Assembly: GCF_042242105.1 (NCBI RefSeq)
Contig: NC_092013.1
Span: 5,653,730-5,717,729, forward strand
Origin: Pempheris klunzingeri
Lineage: Eukaryota; Chordata; Actinopteri; Acropomatiformes; Pempheridae
Direction: 5' to 3'
DNA length: 64,000 nucleotides
The notes beneath the pieces were generated by a model. The model had not been told where the DNA came from. It searched no databases and worked only from the letters and a program-made list of their open reading frames with translations. Positions within the stretch are counted from its first letter, which is position 1, and the number at the start of each line of letters is the position of its first letter. The translations under genes were made by a program, and so were the position numbers. Shown here piece after piece: positions 40,704-54,300 of the stretch.

Positions 40704-43700
40704 TGTAAGTTTCAGGTTGGAGACCCCCTGTGTGACTAAGATAGGGAAGCCCATGCAGGTGTGCTTGTGCGTGACTCAACTCTGAAACAGAGGAATGGAA
40801 AGGTGAAGTGGGCTAACTGAGAGCTCTTCCCCTCTAACACGAAGCATCAACAGAATCCCCTGCTTACTCAAAACCCGACCCTCGTTTCCATCAGCCTTTC
40901 ATTTGAAACAAATGTCAAAGTAGTGAAAACAAAAAGCAAAGTTAAGTCAATGATAAGCATCTACATTTTGAGGAAACGATGTGACAGGGTGGAGAAATTG
41001 CTGTACAGTAAGAGGCACAATACTCTGCCTCCTGCATCTTTCCTCCCACCCATGGAACAGATGAATCGCCCACAAAAGAGCCCATTACTAAATCGCTGCA
41101 TTAACTTTCCATCCCTGAGCAGGAAATAGAACGGGCCCCGAGTTGCGCCACAGCTGCTGAAGCTCTCTAGGTCGATTGTTGATAGTTTCACAAGCTTTCG
41201 CATGAAGCGAGGTTCGAGGTGTGTCAAGTAAAGATGAATCCCCTCACTGCCCAGAACTGTTCTTGAGGCTTTTAGGCCTCTGTGGACTGAGTGATTCATG
41301 ATAACAGCAAAGTGTCATGTTGCAATCGGGGATGAAGTGAGTGAAAGCAGAATACATGAAGTACAAATGAATGATTTGTGTTATAAAGGATCAAATTAAT
41401 AAGTGATTCATAAGAGATGAAGTATTTTACAAATGTGATGATTAATAATCATGAAATAAGTAAAGGTTAATACTAAAAAGAGTAAAGAAATGTACTGATG
41501 ATTTGTGTAATGGAAATGTTTTAGATCATTGTATGATTTGACAGTAGAGAGGTGAAAGGAAGACAAAGTGTTATAATACTGAATCAGGAAATGTATGTGA
41601 CACAAGAGAATGATTAAGCATAATCAGTAATCACAGTTGGTGCTCAAACTGATGCCTCCAGGGAAGGGAGATTTTGAAGAACTCCACAGACTGAGTTCCT
41701 CTTCTTAACAGTAACTTACGGGAAACACCTTAAACCTTATGAGGATAATAACTTAATACGAAACAAACTGCTTGGAGGCAGTTGAGACTAAAACATAAAA
41801 CGAGCATGAAAAGAGGAAGCTCTTGGTCAGTCTTTGAGGTACCTCAGCTGATTTAGGAATAATCTATTCAAGAAGTGAGATTTTGAGCAACACCACAGAA
41901 AAAGGGACTTTGTGAATATCCACTTCCCTTTGGCCGGGGGGGTTTTCGACTCGCGGAGACCCTTTTGCTCAATCTGCAGCAAAGGATGGACTGGTGAAAA
42001 CACCATACTTTGGACAAAGTTGGGTATTTCATCCTGACATCCAGGGCGCTGCAGGGAAGGAGAGATCCACGGCCGAAGGATCTCCCTATTCTCCTTCCCC
42101 AGATTAAAATTCAACCATCAAGGAGACATCAGTCAAGATCAGTTAAGTTAACTTTTAGATTAATAATTTTAGTATTGAATCAATTACCAAACATGTGTTT
42201 GTTAATTAATTTAAAGCTGTACGCCTTTCCCTGCTATGTTTTGCAATAAAATTAGAATACCTGCATTTAAAGATAAATTGTGGACATTGAGCTTTTTAGG
42301 TATTCCTAGGATATAAAGTAAAGGTTATAATGTTTTAACATCAGTGGACTCATAATAGGTATCCCTAGTCTCAGCAAAGCAACAGGCCCTTAGGACCTAA
42401 CAAGCTCTTTAAATTCTATCCTAGCTAATACACCAAGTGCCCGGATCATTAAGAGGAGAGCTACCTTGTAACGGAGAGCTGTTCGTCACCTGCCGTGAGG
42501 CGGTAATAGACGCGGATCTGACACGTGTCATGAGCCTTACTTGTTGTGAGGCTATGTGCTATGTCCTTTGTTGTTATAGAAAAGGCCTGGATCTTATTTA
42601 CAGTTTGTCATCATGCTTATTGGTCATGGTAACATTTTTACTCACCAGTTCAGTGCAGCTTTGCACGGCCCATCAGACAGGTTTAAAACATGTCTGTTAT
42701 GTAATCCATCCAGTAGCTCACTGATATCCCAAAAGAACAGTCCTGTAATTTTGGATTTCCCGTCCATAAAGTTTTGGCGACCTACAGGAGACATGTTTTC
42801 AAAAGTACTTGTTAGAATTAAAGCAGCAAGCTGACTTTTACTCACAGTGTAGATCAATCATCATTGTTAGACCCTCAACGCCTTGTGCATGTTCATTTGG
42901 AATAGAGAGTAGAAGCTGTTTTATGACTCATGATTCGGTCATAAACTGTTTAAACACTACTAGAGCTCCAAATCCTGCTTTTGCTGCCATCTAGCAGTCA
43001 AAATCGTCACCTTGCTCCACCAACACAACGTTGGCTAAGCAACACCGATGAAAACGTTTTCTAATTCATCACTGGAGGTGATGCTACAGTCTGACTTGGT
43101 TTATTTTAATGATGTATATCGGCGCGATCTCAGCAGCAGTAGTCAATAGTCACACATAAATAAAGGTTTAGAGTAAAATGTGTTATTTACCTATGCTAAA
43201 ATAGAACACACCAGCAAGCAGCAGTTGCAAAAGCATTGTGTGAATGAGTGGCCTGGGTGTTAACACAATATAAAACCTTAACCCAGAACTAGCAGGTGGA
43301 GGCCTGGAGAACAGAGAACAGAGTGAGGTTAGAGACCACTTGAAGCTGCTCAGGTTTTGACCATGTCCTGAAGTCCAACTCTGCCTTTTGTCTGCTGACA
43401 CTTTCCTCTACTGAACCAGGAAACCAAACCACTCGCAGCAGCAGTCAGGGAGGGACGAACGTCACGGAAAATATAACCTCTCTCTTCAGACGGGGGGGGT
43501 GAACTGAGGGCATGTGGTTACAGATATGTTGTGTTTGTTTACCTTTCATGTCCCTTAACTGGTGTTACTTTTGTGTAGTGGTCAGATACATGTTGGGAAC
43601 ACTTAACTTAAGTGGTGTGAGTCTTTTAACACCCATCAGCCGCCGTGACGCCTCTATTTCTTCTATAACTCTGCTCAGATGCATTCAATTTGCAGCTTCA

Positions 43701-44296
43701 GGAAGTAATTGCACCATGAAGATCAACAAAAGGCCATTATTCGGTGATCCAGAGGGTATTATCGCTCCTCTATGATAGCTCCTCTGTGATAGAGGAGGGC
43801 CGTAGAAGGTCAAAGGCTGCCTGAGATTCTTGCTCAGCGGCACTGCAGCAGGGCAGATGTTTGCCCCCCCCCATTGGGTTTGAAGACGAGTCTCTTGACA
43901 TTCACCATTTGATTTGTGTATAAACAGTGTTTGTATAAGGTGGGCTGATACACAGACTTAAAAGCAAGCGCTCGGCGTGCAGTTTGTACACTTCCTACCT
44001 TCAGCCTACACACAGCGCACTGCTGCGTGTGTGTGCCAGTATCTTGTCAATGGTGTTCAAACCAGAGGCAGAGGTGTAAAGTGCAGATCAGTGGGCTCCA
44101 CTTCAAAAGCATCATGCAGACCACGACCCTGCTGTAGATCATTGCAGCACTCTGCTGCAATGATCCCATTTGACAGAGCAGAGAAGAAGGTTACAGGTGG
44201 GGCGTGGTTTGATATCTCACTGAATTATCTCTTAGCAGACTCCAGCAAAACACCACAAAGACATGTTTAGCAGCTATTGCCTTCTGCAGGATTAAA
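40416..44296. other. cd8b-cd8a spacer, no supported gene
   Basis: It contains a (CA)n tract at 40672-40700. A stretch at roughly 41310-42540 differs in character from its surroundings, and I cannot assign it to a gene or a named repeat. There is an X-box-like sequence GTTGGCTAAGCAAC at 43030-43043, one base off the RFX consensus. The cd8a promoter should lie in its last part. Confidence 0.5.
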
Positions 44297-46226
44297 ATGG
44301 ACCAAAAGTGGATTCAAATTCTGGCGATTCTGGTGTTTTATCAAAGTAAGTTTAAACAAAATTTTTCTGATGTGTGTGGCAGCTTTAAAGTGCTCTCTGG
44401 TCTGCTTCTCAGTCTTTTGCTGTTTAGTGATAAATGATATTACTTCTCCCATTTTATTGTATGTTTTAGAGATGACATCAGGGGCTGGAGAGGACATAAC
44501 TGTGAAGGAGGGGCAGTCGGTTGATATCAACTGTGTTCCCAGTGAAAAGGGCACCATGATCGTGTGGTTTCGAGTGCTGGAAAACTCTGGCCTAGAATTC
44601 ATTGCATCCTTCAGCACCTATGGCATATTAAAGTCAATGTCAGCCAACATCCCTTCCACCTTCAACCATGACAAGATTTCACAGAACATCTTAACGTTGG
44701 CATCATTCAACAAAGCTCGTGACAGCGGCACTTACAGCTGTGCGGGTCTGTACAAGGGTAATGAACTGAAATTTGGCAAAGTAACTCGACTGGCCGGAGG
44801 TGAGTTTGGTTCTCTGAATTTGATCTTGCGACGATTTGATGGATTTTCAGTTTTACAGCCGATCCCATCTTTCCCCTCTCTTAAGAAAAAGTGGCAATAA
44901 TAAGCGCACCAGTGACCACCGCCGCCAAACCAGATCCGTGCACAACCGCCCAGCCATGCTTTTGTAAAACCAACTACACGACAGGTAAATGTTCCAAATC
45001 ACAACTAGAGCGCAGCGAGTCCTGATCATCTCCGTGTTTGTAATGCTGTGAGGAGACACAGGTGGTAAATGAGCTCATGTTTTGCAGAGGAACCCAGTCT
45101 TTTCTCGTTTTGCACTCTCCTACTGATCCCACTGGCCGGCGGCTGCGGCCTTCTTCTTCTGCTCCTCATATTCACCATTGTGTGCTGCAACAGTAAGTGC
45201 ACCTGAGAGCTTGAGGAACCAAAAGGAACAGCTGAAAAATATCATTAAAAATCCATTCAGATGTTCCTTTTTTGATTTCAACATCAACATTTTTTCTTTT
45301 CTTCTTTTTTTTTGATTTGCTGCAGAAATGAGGACAAGAAGATGCCCACACCATCACAAAAGAAAGTAAGTAATTTATTTATTTTTCCTTTAATCTCATT
45401 TTGTCTTTCCATTTAGGGCCCCAGACAGTATTTTACAAATACTGAGGTCATTATCCAAGGCCCCACCACCCCACTAAATTTGTTGTTCAGTGATATTTGT
45501 AAGTTTGAATTAAATAAGGCAGGCAAGGGAATTACTCTAAGAATGATCAACTTCCTTTAATTATTGTCTGAGTTTTGTCCCTGTAATTAGTGCTCTTTCT
45601 CATACTCAGTAGCCAGGAAATCATTAGGAAATTAAAAGCGGTGTTTCAGTTTTATTTCTAAAAGCTGTTTCAAAGCCTTTTTCACACAGAATGTAGTCAA
45701 TAGATGTTGTCTCGGGTGTGTTGTAGAAGTTGAAACATACTGAGGCTAAATACACTGTTGCCCATAAAGTTGGAATAAAATGTTTTTTACCTCTTCTCAT
45801 GAAATGACTGTGACAATGTGATTTATTCTTCATAAATAAAGTGCATATCTTCTCAACTTTATTGATAAAGTTATTGATTAAGTTATTATTAAACCACAAT
45901 TAACCTTTGCAAACTGTGTATTCAGGCTTTAACAAAATTGGGGGTATTGAACAATTATTCCAACTTTATGGGCAACAGTGTAAATATTTATATATATAAT
46001 AATAGAATTATAATAATGATATAATTCCTTCCTTGTTGTTAAAACAAACAAAAGACATGTCCTCGCCGCGGCCTTGCTTCCATTTTGATTTGATTGCGAC
46101 CACACTGAGTCGCTGAAATCAGCTTTTAATTATCACTATAATTATTTTTTTAATATCTTATTCATCTCATATAGGCCACGGATGATGCCTCCTGAAAAGA
46201 TGATGATGACCAACAGACACGCTTAA
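44297..46226 (+). CDS. cd8a: T-cell surface glycoprotein CD8 alpha chain
   Basis: Exons 44297-44345, 44470-44799, 44886-44984, 45088-45192, 45326-45365 and 46175-46226 join to 224 aa: signal peptide (about 1-20), IgV domain with the normal Cys38-Trp49-Cys107 core (ending DSGTYSC), a hinge rich in Thr/Pro with cysteines, a membrane helix (about 167-191) and a basic tail beginning MRTRRCPHHHKRK. The tail carries C-x-H (CPH) instead of the mammalian C-x-C-P Lck site. Known role: coreceptor for MHC class I, as a homodimer or paired with CD8-beta. It follows cd8b in tandem with the same exon layout. The last intron holds a MITE at 45751-45982. Confidence 0.93.
45751..45982. mobile_element. Tc1/mariner-type MITE with perfect terminal repeats
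   Basis: A 232-base non-coding element has perfect 28-base inverted ends. The left end reads TACACTGTTGCCCATAAAGT and continues for eight more matched bases; the right end is its exact complement. It begins and ends with TA, the Tc1/mariner target. It lies in the last cd8a intron. Identical ends indicate a recent insertion. Confidence 0.85.
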
Positions 46227-46753
46227 TCTGGATATTTTGCCGCCAACTTAAAGGGCTTTCATCATTTGCAAGTGTTTAGTTTAACGCATCGAATACTTTG
46301 TTTTAACTGCACTGTGTTTTGATGGCTCTGCACTGTCACCTACAGATTGAACTCTTTTGATGAAATAATGTGATTTGAAATGTCTATATTTATCCAAATT
46401 CCATGAATGTTGAAGGTAATTGAAACCACTGAAGTCCTGAGAATATTAATGATTCATATTCATTTTACTCTTGAAATGTGTGCAAACATTGTAAGAATTA
46501 TTTTAGCCTTTATATAGATTTCACTTTAATTTACAATTACTGTCTGTACTTCTGAAAGTTTTTTCTTACTTATCCTGCACTGTCCTTTAGCTTTTGTTAT
46601 TTTCTTTGTTAATTTTGTTTTATTAATTTCTCAAAAGTAGCATTTCTTGTCATTTTTAAATTTCTGTACACCAAGTAATGAGGAACAAATTATTTTTACT
46701 TTAGAAAATCAGATGTACAATATATTGGAATTGTCCCACTGTTTATTGTTATG

Positions 46754-46759
46754 AATAAA
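46754..46759 (+). terminator. cd8a poly(A) signal
   Basis: AATAAA 528 bases after the cd8a stop codon. Confidence 0.5.
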
Positions 46760-47206
46760 TCAAATATAATACCACACAGACAAACGTTTCTTTCTCTGCT
46801 GCAATTCACTGTATTTGTCTTTATTTATATTTGTCACTTTATCTCCTTTTCACACAGCAAACCCACTCGTTTGCATCTCCATCAGTCATTCAGGGTCTCG
46901 GCACAGAAAGTTTTACAGCTTTGCTGTGAGCCCCCCCCCCGAGTGAAAAGGAAGTGGGCTGCAACAACTGTAGGTAGAGAGAAAAACCACTAAGTCAGGA
47001 GCAGAGAAACACACTTTCAGAGGAGAGTCTGTTCACTTTAATACACATTTCCCTTCCCACTTTAAGAAAACAGTGTTTATTGATTTGCTGCGACACGTCG
47101 CTGTTTCCCCACACATTAAGGCAGCTCATGTAGGTTTTTATTTCTCATTTTAGACAGAAAATCATAGAAACGAAAGTCTACACCACCGTTCAAATCATTC
47201 GATTTC

Positions 47207-47212
47207 TTTATT
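47207..47212 (-). terminator. Candidate cast poly(A) signal
   Basis: AATAAA on the minus strand, 1.16 kb after the calpastatin stop codon. Other AT-rich options exist nearby. Confidence 0.3.
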
Positions 47213-48068
47213 CAATTAGTATTCCCACATCTAAAATAGCTCTCATATCTTTTGACTCACACCCACACAAAACCTTTGACATGAAAAATAAAACTTGGGG
47301 ATATTGATATTTGACTTTACAGATTCTAAATTATACAGTGTTGTCTTATGGAGAGCATCTTCTTTTTTCATTTTTTTTTTTTACAGTATACAAACAAGGG
47401 CAGTTAATAAAGCTTGTAAACACCTCAGTTCACTAAGTGCACTTCTGGACACCAGGATTGTGTTTTTTACAACTCCAAAAACATACAAAAGACCAGAAAA
47501 TCAGAGGCATTTGCAAGAAGCTGTCGGATACAGAATTAAGCAGAACACCTCCTGGGAATCTCCCACATATTTAACAATGTAAACGATGTGTTGTCCAAAA
47601 TATAAGCGAACTAAGCTGTACACTAGTGTCTTAATGGCATCTGACCACATTATGATAAAAAAACCTTGGCTTTTCTGTGTATATCAACATTGCACAAACT
47701 TCCCGATACTATACACCCACTCCGTACTGCTCCCACACACAAGCTGACAGTCACCACTGCTCCAACCAACATCACAGCACCACCGGGCTTAGATGAGCGG
47801 TACGCTGTGATATTAGTGCCACTGGAGTAACACAAAGTGTCAGCTGAGATGTAAATGCAGGACTCAACACAACAACTGACAAATTTACACTTGACTTTAA
47901 CTCGTTCTTTCCTCACAGCTCCTTTCTCAGTCTATTCATCGCTCATTCTTTCATTCTCCATCTTGTTTTTAAAGTCTCGCTCTCATTTTTCTCCAAAGAC
48001 AGAAACCAAAAGTTTCTCATCCTTATAAACATGTGAAACCGAGCAAGCAAGGCGCTGCACGCAGAGAG

Positions 48069-48116
<48 letters not shown>

Positions 48117-48368
48117 GTGTTATGGTTGTGTCTAGGTTTGTCTTTCATCCAGTATACATTCTTGATGATTTAGAAAAATAGAAACATCATTCTCCAGAGA
48201 GCAGCTCCCTCACTGATGCGTCCTCACGGCCCGGAGGACAAACTGCACCGACAACCTGCGACACGAGACACATTTAGCAGTCAAGATGTGGATGTTTGTC
48301 CTCCTCATGTTGTATCTTTTGTAAGGTAAAATTGTGCATAAAAATTAGAACAGAACTTACAGAGTGGT

Positions 48369-51300
48369 CTAGCTCTTGCCTCCCTTCTTTGTAGATGTCG
48401 GCACAACGTCGGAGCTTAGCTGAGCTGATAGCTGGTCAGCAGCAGATTGCTCCTCTGCATGATGTTTCTGAAATACAAGGGTAACATTTTAAAATATGTA
48501 TATATGTAAAAAAAGGAAAAGAAGAAGCAGTGCCTTTGCATGCAATACAGATATAATGTAATCATTAATTAACTTGAGGCGAAGCAGAGACAGGAGGGTG
48601 CATCATATGCAGCTTTGTGCAGCTCCACTGAGGGAGACTGTTGTTTTTGGATCAATTGTAAGGACACAGATTCATTTTGATCATTATGGTTCATATCCAG
48701 CTTCATTTAGGCCTTCATGCAGCATGCAGGTTACTTACTTTAGACCTTGACTTTGACTTGCTCTTCCCCTGTAACAAAGTTGACACCCTGGTTAAGCTCA
48801 ACATCTCAGCCTTGCTGTGCGACGAGGTGACCACGATACAGTAAGTACTAGTAAACGGCCTACAGAGGGCGCCATGTGGAGATGTGATTAAAAGTGTGTA
48901 ACATCAGTAAATACGATGTGTCGCTGGTCAATAGCAGGTTTTCCAAACTCATTTGCACTCATTTACATTTGGTCCTGTGTTACTCATCAGTAATGTCATC
49001 TGACGCAGAGATCCTACATCCTGATCTCCACTTCTTCTTCTTACCTTTGGTTTGTCCGATTTAGATTTGAACTCTGGGGCGTCTGGGAGCAGGGTGTCGG
49101 ACAGGGAGGCTAGGACAGAACCGGCCATTGGCTGAGAGAGAATATGAATAAATAAATAAATGATTAACAAACATATCAAATGTTATCAGCCCATAAAGAA
49201 TCCATGTGCAGTCGCCTGCAGTAGTTTAAATTCGAATTTCCAACAAGAAATGAACAACAATAAATGTCCAGCTCGCAACTTTCAATTGAAACTTAACACA
49301 AATGTCACGATTGCTCTTGAATGTGAGTGTTTTTAGCTGTTTTGTTGTTTGTTTTTCATTATTTTTTGTGTGTATTCATTCCGTTATAATTAATAAGTTC
49401 TCTTGACATCATTGAATCGATCCCCCGAGATGTAAATAAGGGTTGAATAGATGAATGAATCTCGAGGTGCAACAATAAATATTACGCAGGCTGTTTTAAC
49501 ATCCTGGTGTTAGTAAATGTGGCATTAAAAACCTTAATCAGCAGAGAATCCAAAGACAGATAATATATTTTTTATATTCCCCCTATGTATATTGTATTGT
49601 TTCTATTTTTATACTTCCTCTGTCTTAACTGTACATATTTTGTTTTATATATCCTCCTCTGCTGTTACATTGTAAATTAAAGGAATATCTTATCTTATCT
49701 CATCTTAATCCTGATTGATTGGCTGAGTTGTTGCGCTAAAATAATTAACTAAAGCTCAAATGTGTCCTATAAGGAGGTGCTGTAAGTTTTGCAGTGTATT
49801 CTCTGTGCTACCTTCAGGGGATCTGAGTCCAGCACAGGAGGCTCCAGCTCTGCTGTGGCGGCAGATGATGAGGCCGGTGCAGCGGACATGGGAGCAGCAG
49901 AGAAGTCACCGGACAGCAGGTCCAACGCTGTTTTATCATCCATAGTCTTGTAGAGAGCAGAGAAAGACAGGAAATCAAACTGCATCTGCATGTTGTACAC
50001 AGATCTGTATCATTTTAAAGTGCTCGTCTGTCTACTGTGATCGTCTGTGAGTGTGTGTGCAGTTTTACCTCCTTGGATGCTGCATCTGCATTTGGCTTTG
50101 CTTCAGCCATTTTCTTTAAAATAAAATTAATGAACATTAGATACACAGTAAAATCACCACATACTGCAAATAAGCACGAACATTCAAATCAACACCATCC
50201 CACAGTATTTTTGTCCAGATTCAAAGTGTGGAAACGAGATTATATGAATGTGAATTAACACATTAAACTAATTTAGTCTTTTGATTAAAAAACAAAAATC
50301 ACATGCTCCTTATCGGCCACATGTTGCAGCAATAAAACACATGACACACGACGACAGATGTGAGTTTACTTTAAGATCTTCCTCGGTGGATCGATACTTC
50401 TCTGGCAGCGTGTCGTCTCTCTCTCCCATTTTAATCAGCCTCTCTTCATTGATCTTCTTCTCCTGCAACGCATCAGGACAGCTGAGGTGACTTTTCTGGA
50501 ATTAAACGTATTCTCTGCCATACTGTGCTCTTGATGTGTGCTAACTACCTTGACAATGTCCTTGGCAGGAACCGGGGCGGGCTGAGGGGCGGGTGTGATA
50601 TCCTTCAGGGTGTCCGACAGAGCATCCAGGGCGCCGTCTGCCTCCGCTGGCAGCTGAGTTCACAAACAGACAGAGAGATTCTCACTCTTAGCTCAAGGGT
50701 TTTAGAGATCCGTAGTCCAAAAAGGCTTTGGACTGTACTTGGTTACCTCTGAAGCAGCTTCTGTGGGAACACAAACAGCAGACTTCACTGCTGGAGCAGC
50801 AGTGGCGGCGACAAAGTCTCCTGCCAAGGCGTCTAGAGCGAAGTCTGCACAGGGCTGGGGGAGCGACGGAGTAAAGAGTAAAAAAATCTGTGTAGGAATC
50901 TGAATTTCAAATCATTACATCATCACTACTTCTATGGGACTTTAGTGTTGTAAAGAGGTATCTGTGCATCACTTTGTGTTATTCAGGGCTGCAGTAAATG
51001 GTGATAGATCCACAGAGTACCTGTGCAGGAGGAGCCGAGGGGGTGACAACAGGAGCCTGGACTGCAGGAGCTGCTGAGGAGGACAAAAAGTCTCCAGACA
51101 GAATATCCAGAGCCTCACCAGTGCCCATGGTGACCTGCAGGAGGAGGGACATGATGAGGATCAATGTGTATGCATGAGACGCTGTTTTAAGGAGAAACAT
51201 GGGTGAGATCTTTTTTTAGAATTTTTTATATCCAAAGTGTAAAATATTCTTTGCTGAAGAGGAACTTCATAGCATTTTGATCTACGTCTCCGTCTCACCT

Positions 51301-54300
51301 CAGGTTTTGGAGCAGGCAGTTTTTTGAGTTCGTCCTTGTTAAACCTGTAATCTGGATGAAGTGTGTCCTCCCTCTCTCCAACACGCACACCCTTCTCCTT
51401 CTTGAATTTGTCCTCCTATGAAAACAAAAAAACATTACCTGGTGGGAACATTATTATTATCTATTGCTGATTTTAAACCAACAAAATGTTGTAGATGAAG
51501 CCAGACAACAGTGTGTGTTTGCTGAGTGAGCTTTTTGTGTGTGCACGTGTGTTTCATACCAAGACGATGTCCTCAGGTCTGAGTTCGGAGGGTTCAGGTG
51601 TCGGCTCATCTGCTGCCAACATGTCACCGAGGGCGCTGAGAGCATCCAGGGACATGGCCGCACCCTGAGGAGAGGACGGGAGAGGAAGCGCATCATTTGG
51701 CTGTGGCAGTTTTGATAATGAGACATAGCTTAATGGTCCCAAAAAAATGAAAAACAGAAAGAAAGTACAAGGCAACAAGAAGGTAAAGTAATTATAGAAT
51801 TAACTTTTTTAGCTATACACTCCAAAGAAAAAAAATTTAAGCATTTCAGGAAAAAGAGCCAGTACCTGATCAGTCTTGGGTTTCGCTTGTTGTGTTTGTG
51901 CAGCGATGACATCAACTGTGCTCGGCTCCTCCAGAGGACAAACCGTTTTCTGCGGAAGCACAGGGACATACAGTGGGACATGAAAACAAGACATGGTACA
52001 GCAGAGAAAGCCTGGACAGGCACACACAGCGGACAAAACCCAGTTACGTCCATTTATTCTGTTAATTCAGTAAGGAGACACACACAGTACGGAAGGACAA
52101 AATGACAAAACACACACACATTCACACACATCAGTAGCTTTGAGAGGCGGAAGATTTAGTTCAAGTCACAAAATCTCCACACAGTACATCTTAGTGGCTA
52201 CAGATGCCGCTAACACATCCACAGTGTACCTGTGCAGGAGGAGCTGAGGGGGGGGGCACAGGAGCCTGGACAGCAGGAGCTACTGAGGAGGTCATCAAGT
52301 CCCCTGACAAAATGTCCAGAGCCTCACCAGTGCCCATGGTGGGCTGCAGGAGGACGGGACAGAGACGCATCCATCAATATCATGCAATAAGTGTTGGTAG
52401 GTCGTTTAAACAAGAGTTAAACACGACTCGTTTTAACTTGTCCCAGCCGCACCTCAGGTTTGGGAGCAGGTAGTTTTTTAAGTTCATCCTCCTTGAACCT
52501 GTAGTCTGGAGGAAGTGTGTCCTCCCTCTCTCCCACCCGCACACCCTTCTCCTTCTTGTGTTTGTCCTCCTATAAAAAGAAGAAAAGGTGGACATGATAG
52601 TACCCGGTGAGCGTTTCTGTGTGGAGGACAGCACGAGGCTCTCTGGAATCAAAAGCTGCGAACTCTGTGCTCCTACCGAGACGATGTCCTGAGGTCTGAC
52701 TTTGGGCTCCTCAGGTTTTGGTTTGTCTGTCGGCAACGTGTCGCCAAGAGCGCTGAGAGCGTCCAGAGAAAAAGCATCGCCCTGAGGAGAGGACAGGAGA
52801 GTGTGCTCTACTGATCTGTCAGAGGTTTATAGTTTAACTTGAACTGAAAAGAAATCAGGGAACTAAGCCTGTAAGTTTTCTGTGTCTCACCAGATCAGCC
52901 TTGGGCTTGCTGTCAACAGCGTCCTTCTTAGCGGCAGTTTTCTCTACTTTTGGAGCAGCAGGACACACAGCCACAGGGGGAACTGCAGAGGATTCGACTT
53001 TCTACACCAGACAACAGACAACAGCTTTAAACTTTACATTTATGGCCTTCTTACATGTTATATGTCTTATTTTTTCATATTTTTGTCATGCATTTATTTT
53101 GAAGCATATTGAGTCTATGTCTGTCATGTAAATGGTTTTTTGGTGATAGCCAGACTATTTTTCTAACACCATCAACAGGTCAAAGCTTTCACTCATCCTG
53201 AGAAATGTCTCAACATCTACACCATGGGTCAGCACTAAAGTTTGCACAGGCATTCATGGTTCCCAGATGTTGTATCCTAATGACTTTGGCGATCTCTTGA
53301 CTCTTCCTCTAGCACCACCGTGAGGTTACCATTTATGGTTTTATGTCAAATGTCAGTAGGATGTGAGAATTGCTGTACCTTGGCAGTAGAAGCAGAAAGT
53401 CCAGCCTCCAGAGAGAAATCATCTGAGACTTTCTTCGCCTTGGCTTTTTTATCAGCAGGAGGAGCAGGACACACAGCAACAGGGGGACCTGCAGAGGCTT
53501 TCTACAAGGACCGACAGAGACGGCATGTTAAGAAATAATGGCTACCGCATCGCTGCTTGTATTATTTTGCCTGGTATTGCAAGTGATAGATCCACAGCGT
53601 ACCTGTGCAGCAGGAGCTGCTGAGGAGGTCATCAAGTCTCCAGACAAAATGTCCAGAGCCTCACCAGTGCCTATGGTGGGCTGCAGGAGGAGGGACACGG
53701 AGGACAGAGAGAGACATGTTTTAGTACATTAATATCCTGCAGCTATTACAGTGTTTATATCACAGTGATTCTTTAAGAGCTTTAAAGCGAATTTGTCCCG
53801 GTCTCACCTCGGGTTTGGGAGCAGGGAGTTTTTTGAGTTCTTCCTCTTTAAACCTGTAGTTTGGAGGAAGTGTGTCCTCCCTCTCTCCTACACGCACGCC
53901 CTTCTTCGCCTTGTGTTTGTCCTCCTATGAAAAGGAAAAGAGGAGGAATTAGGACCATGTCTGGTGGAGAATTTCCCAGCAGATGTCTCTAGGGGGAGGA
54001 GATACGCAGTCTGTGAGACACGATGAGAAGAAGACAGTTTGGGTGATTGTGCTCCTACCGAGACGATGTCTTCAGGTCTGAGTTTGGGGGGTTCAGGTTT
54101 TGGTTCTGCTGCTGGTAACATGTCGCCAAGAGCACTAAAAGCATCCAGAGATATAGGGCCAACCTGAGGAGAGGAAAGAAGTTAAGTGTGCTAATCTCTC
54201 ACATATTGTTTAAAGCTGCAGTTATAACTTTGGTTGAAATAATAAGTGCCTGTGAACGCTGTGAAGTCGCTGCGATTGGGTAAGTATGTGCTCGCTAAAC

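Larger units (their letters stand above)
46227..48368. other. Convergent 3' regions of cd8a and cast
   Basis: cd8a reads in from the left and ends near AATAAA at 46754-46759. cast reads in from the right, and its 3' UTR may extend down to a minus-strand AATAAA at 47207-47212. A (GT)n tract lies at 48071-48114. No other gene is seen. Confidence 0.55.

Noticed and set aside
40429-40779. Minus-strand open frame just upstream of the antisense membrane microprotein, ending near a gtaagt donor
   Set aside because: It runs into a CA microsatellite and has no clear acceptor; could be 5' UTR of the candidate gene but is not supported as coding.
41310-42540. Stretch resembling a solo LTR or other repeat (internal AATAAA, odd composition)
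   Set aside because: No matching direct repeat, TG...CA borders with target duplication, or primer-binding site could be confirmed.
43030-43043. X-box-like GTTGGCTAAGCAAC upstream of cd8a
   Set aside because: One mismatch to the RFX consensus, isolated, with no nearby CRE or Y-box, 1.25 kb from the start codon.
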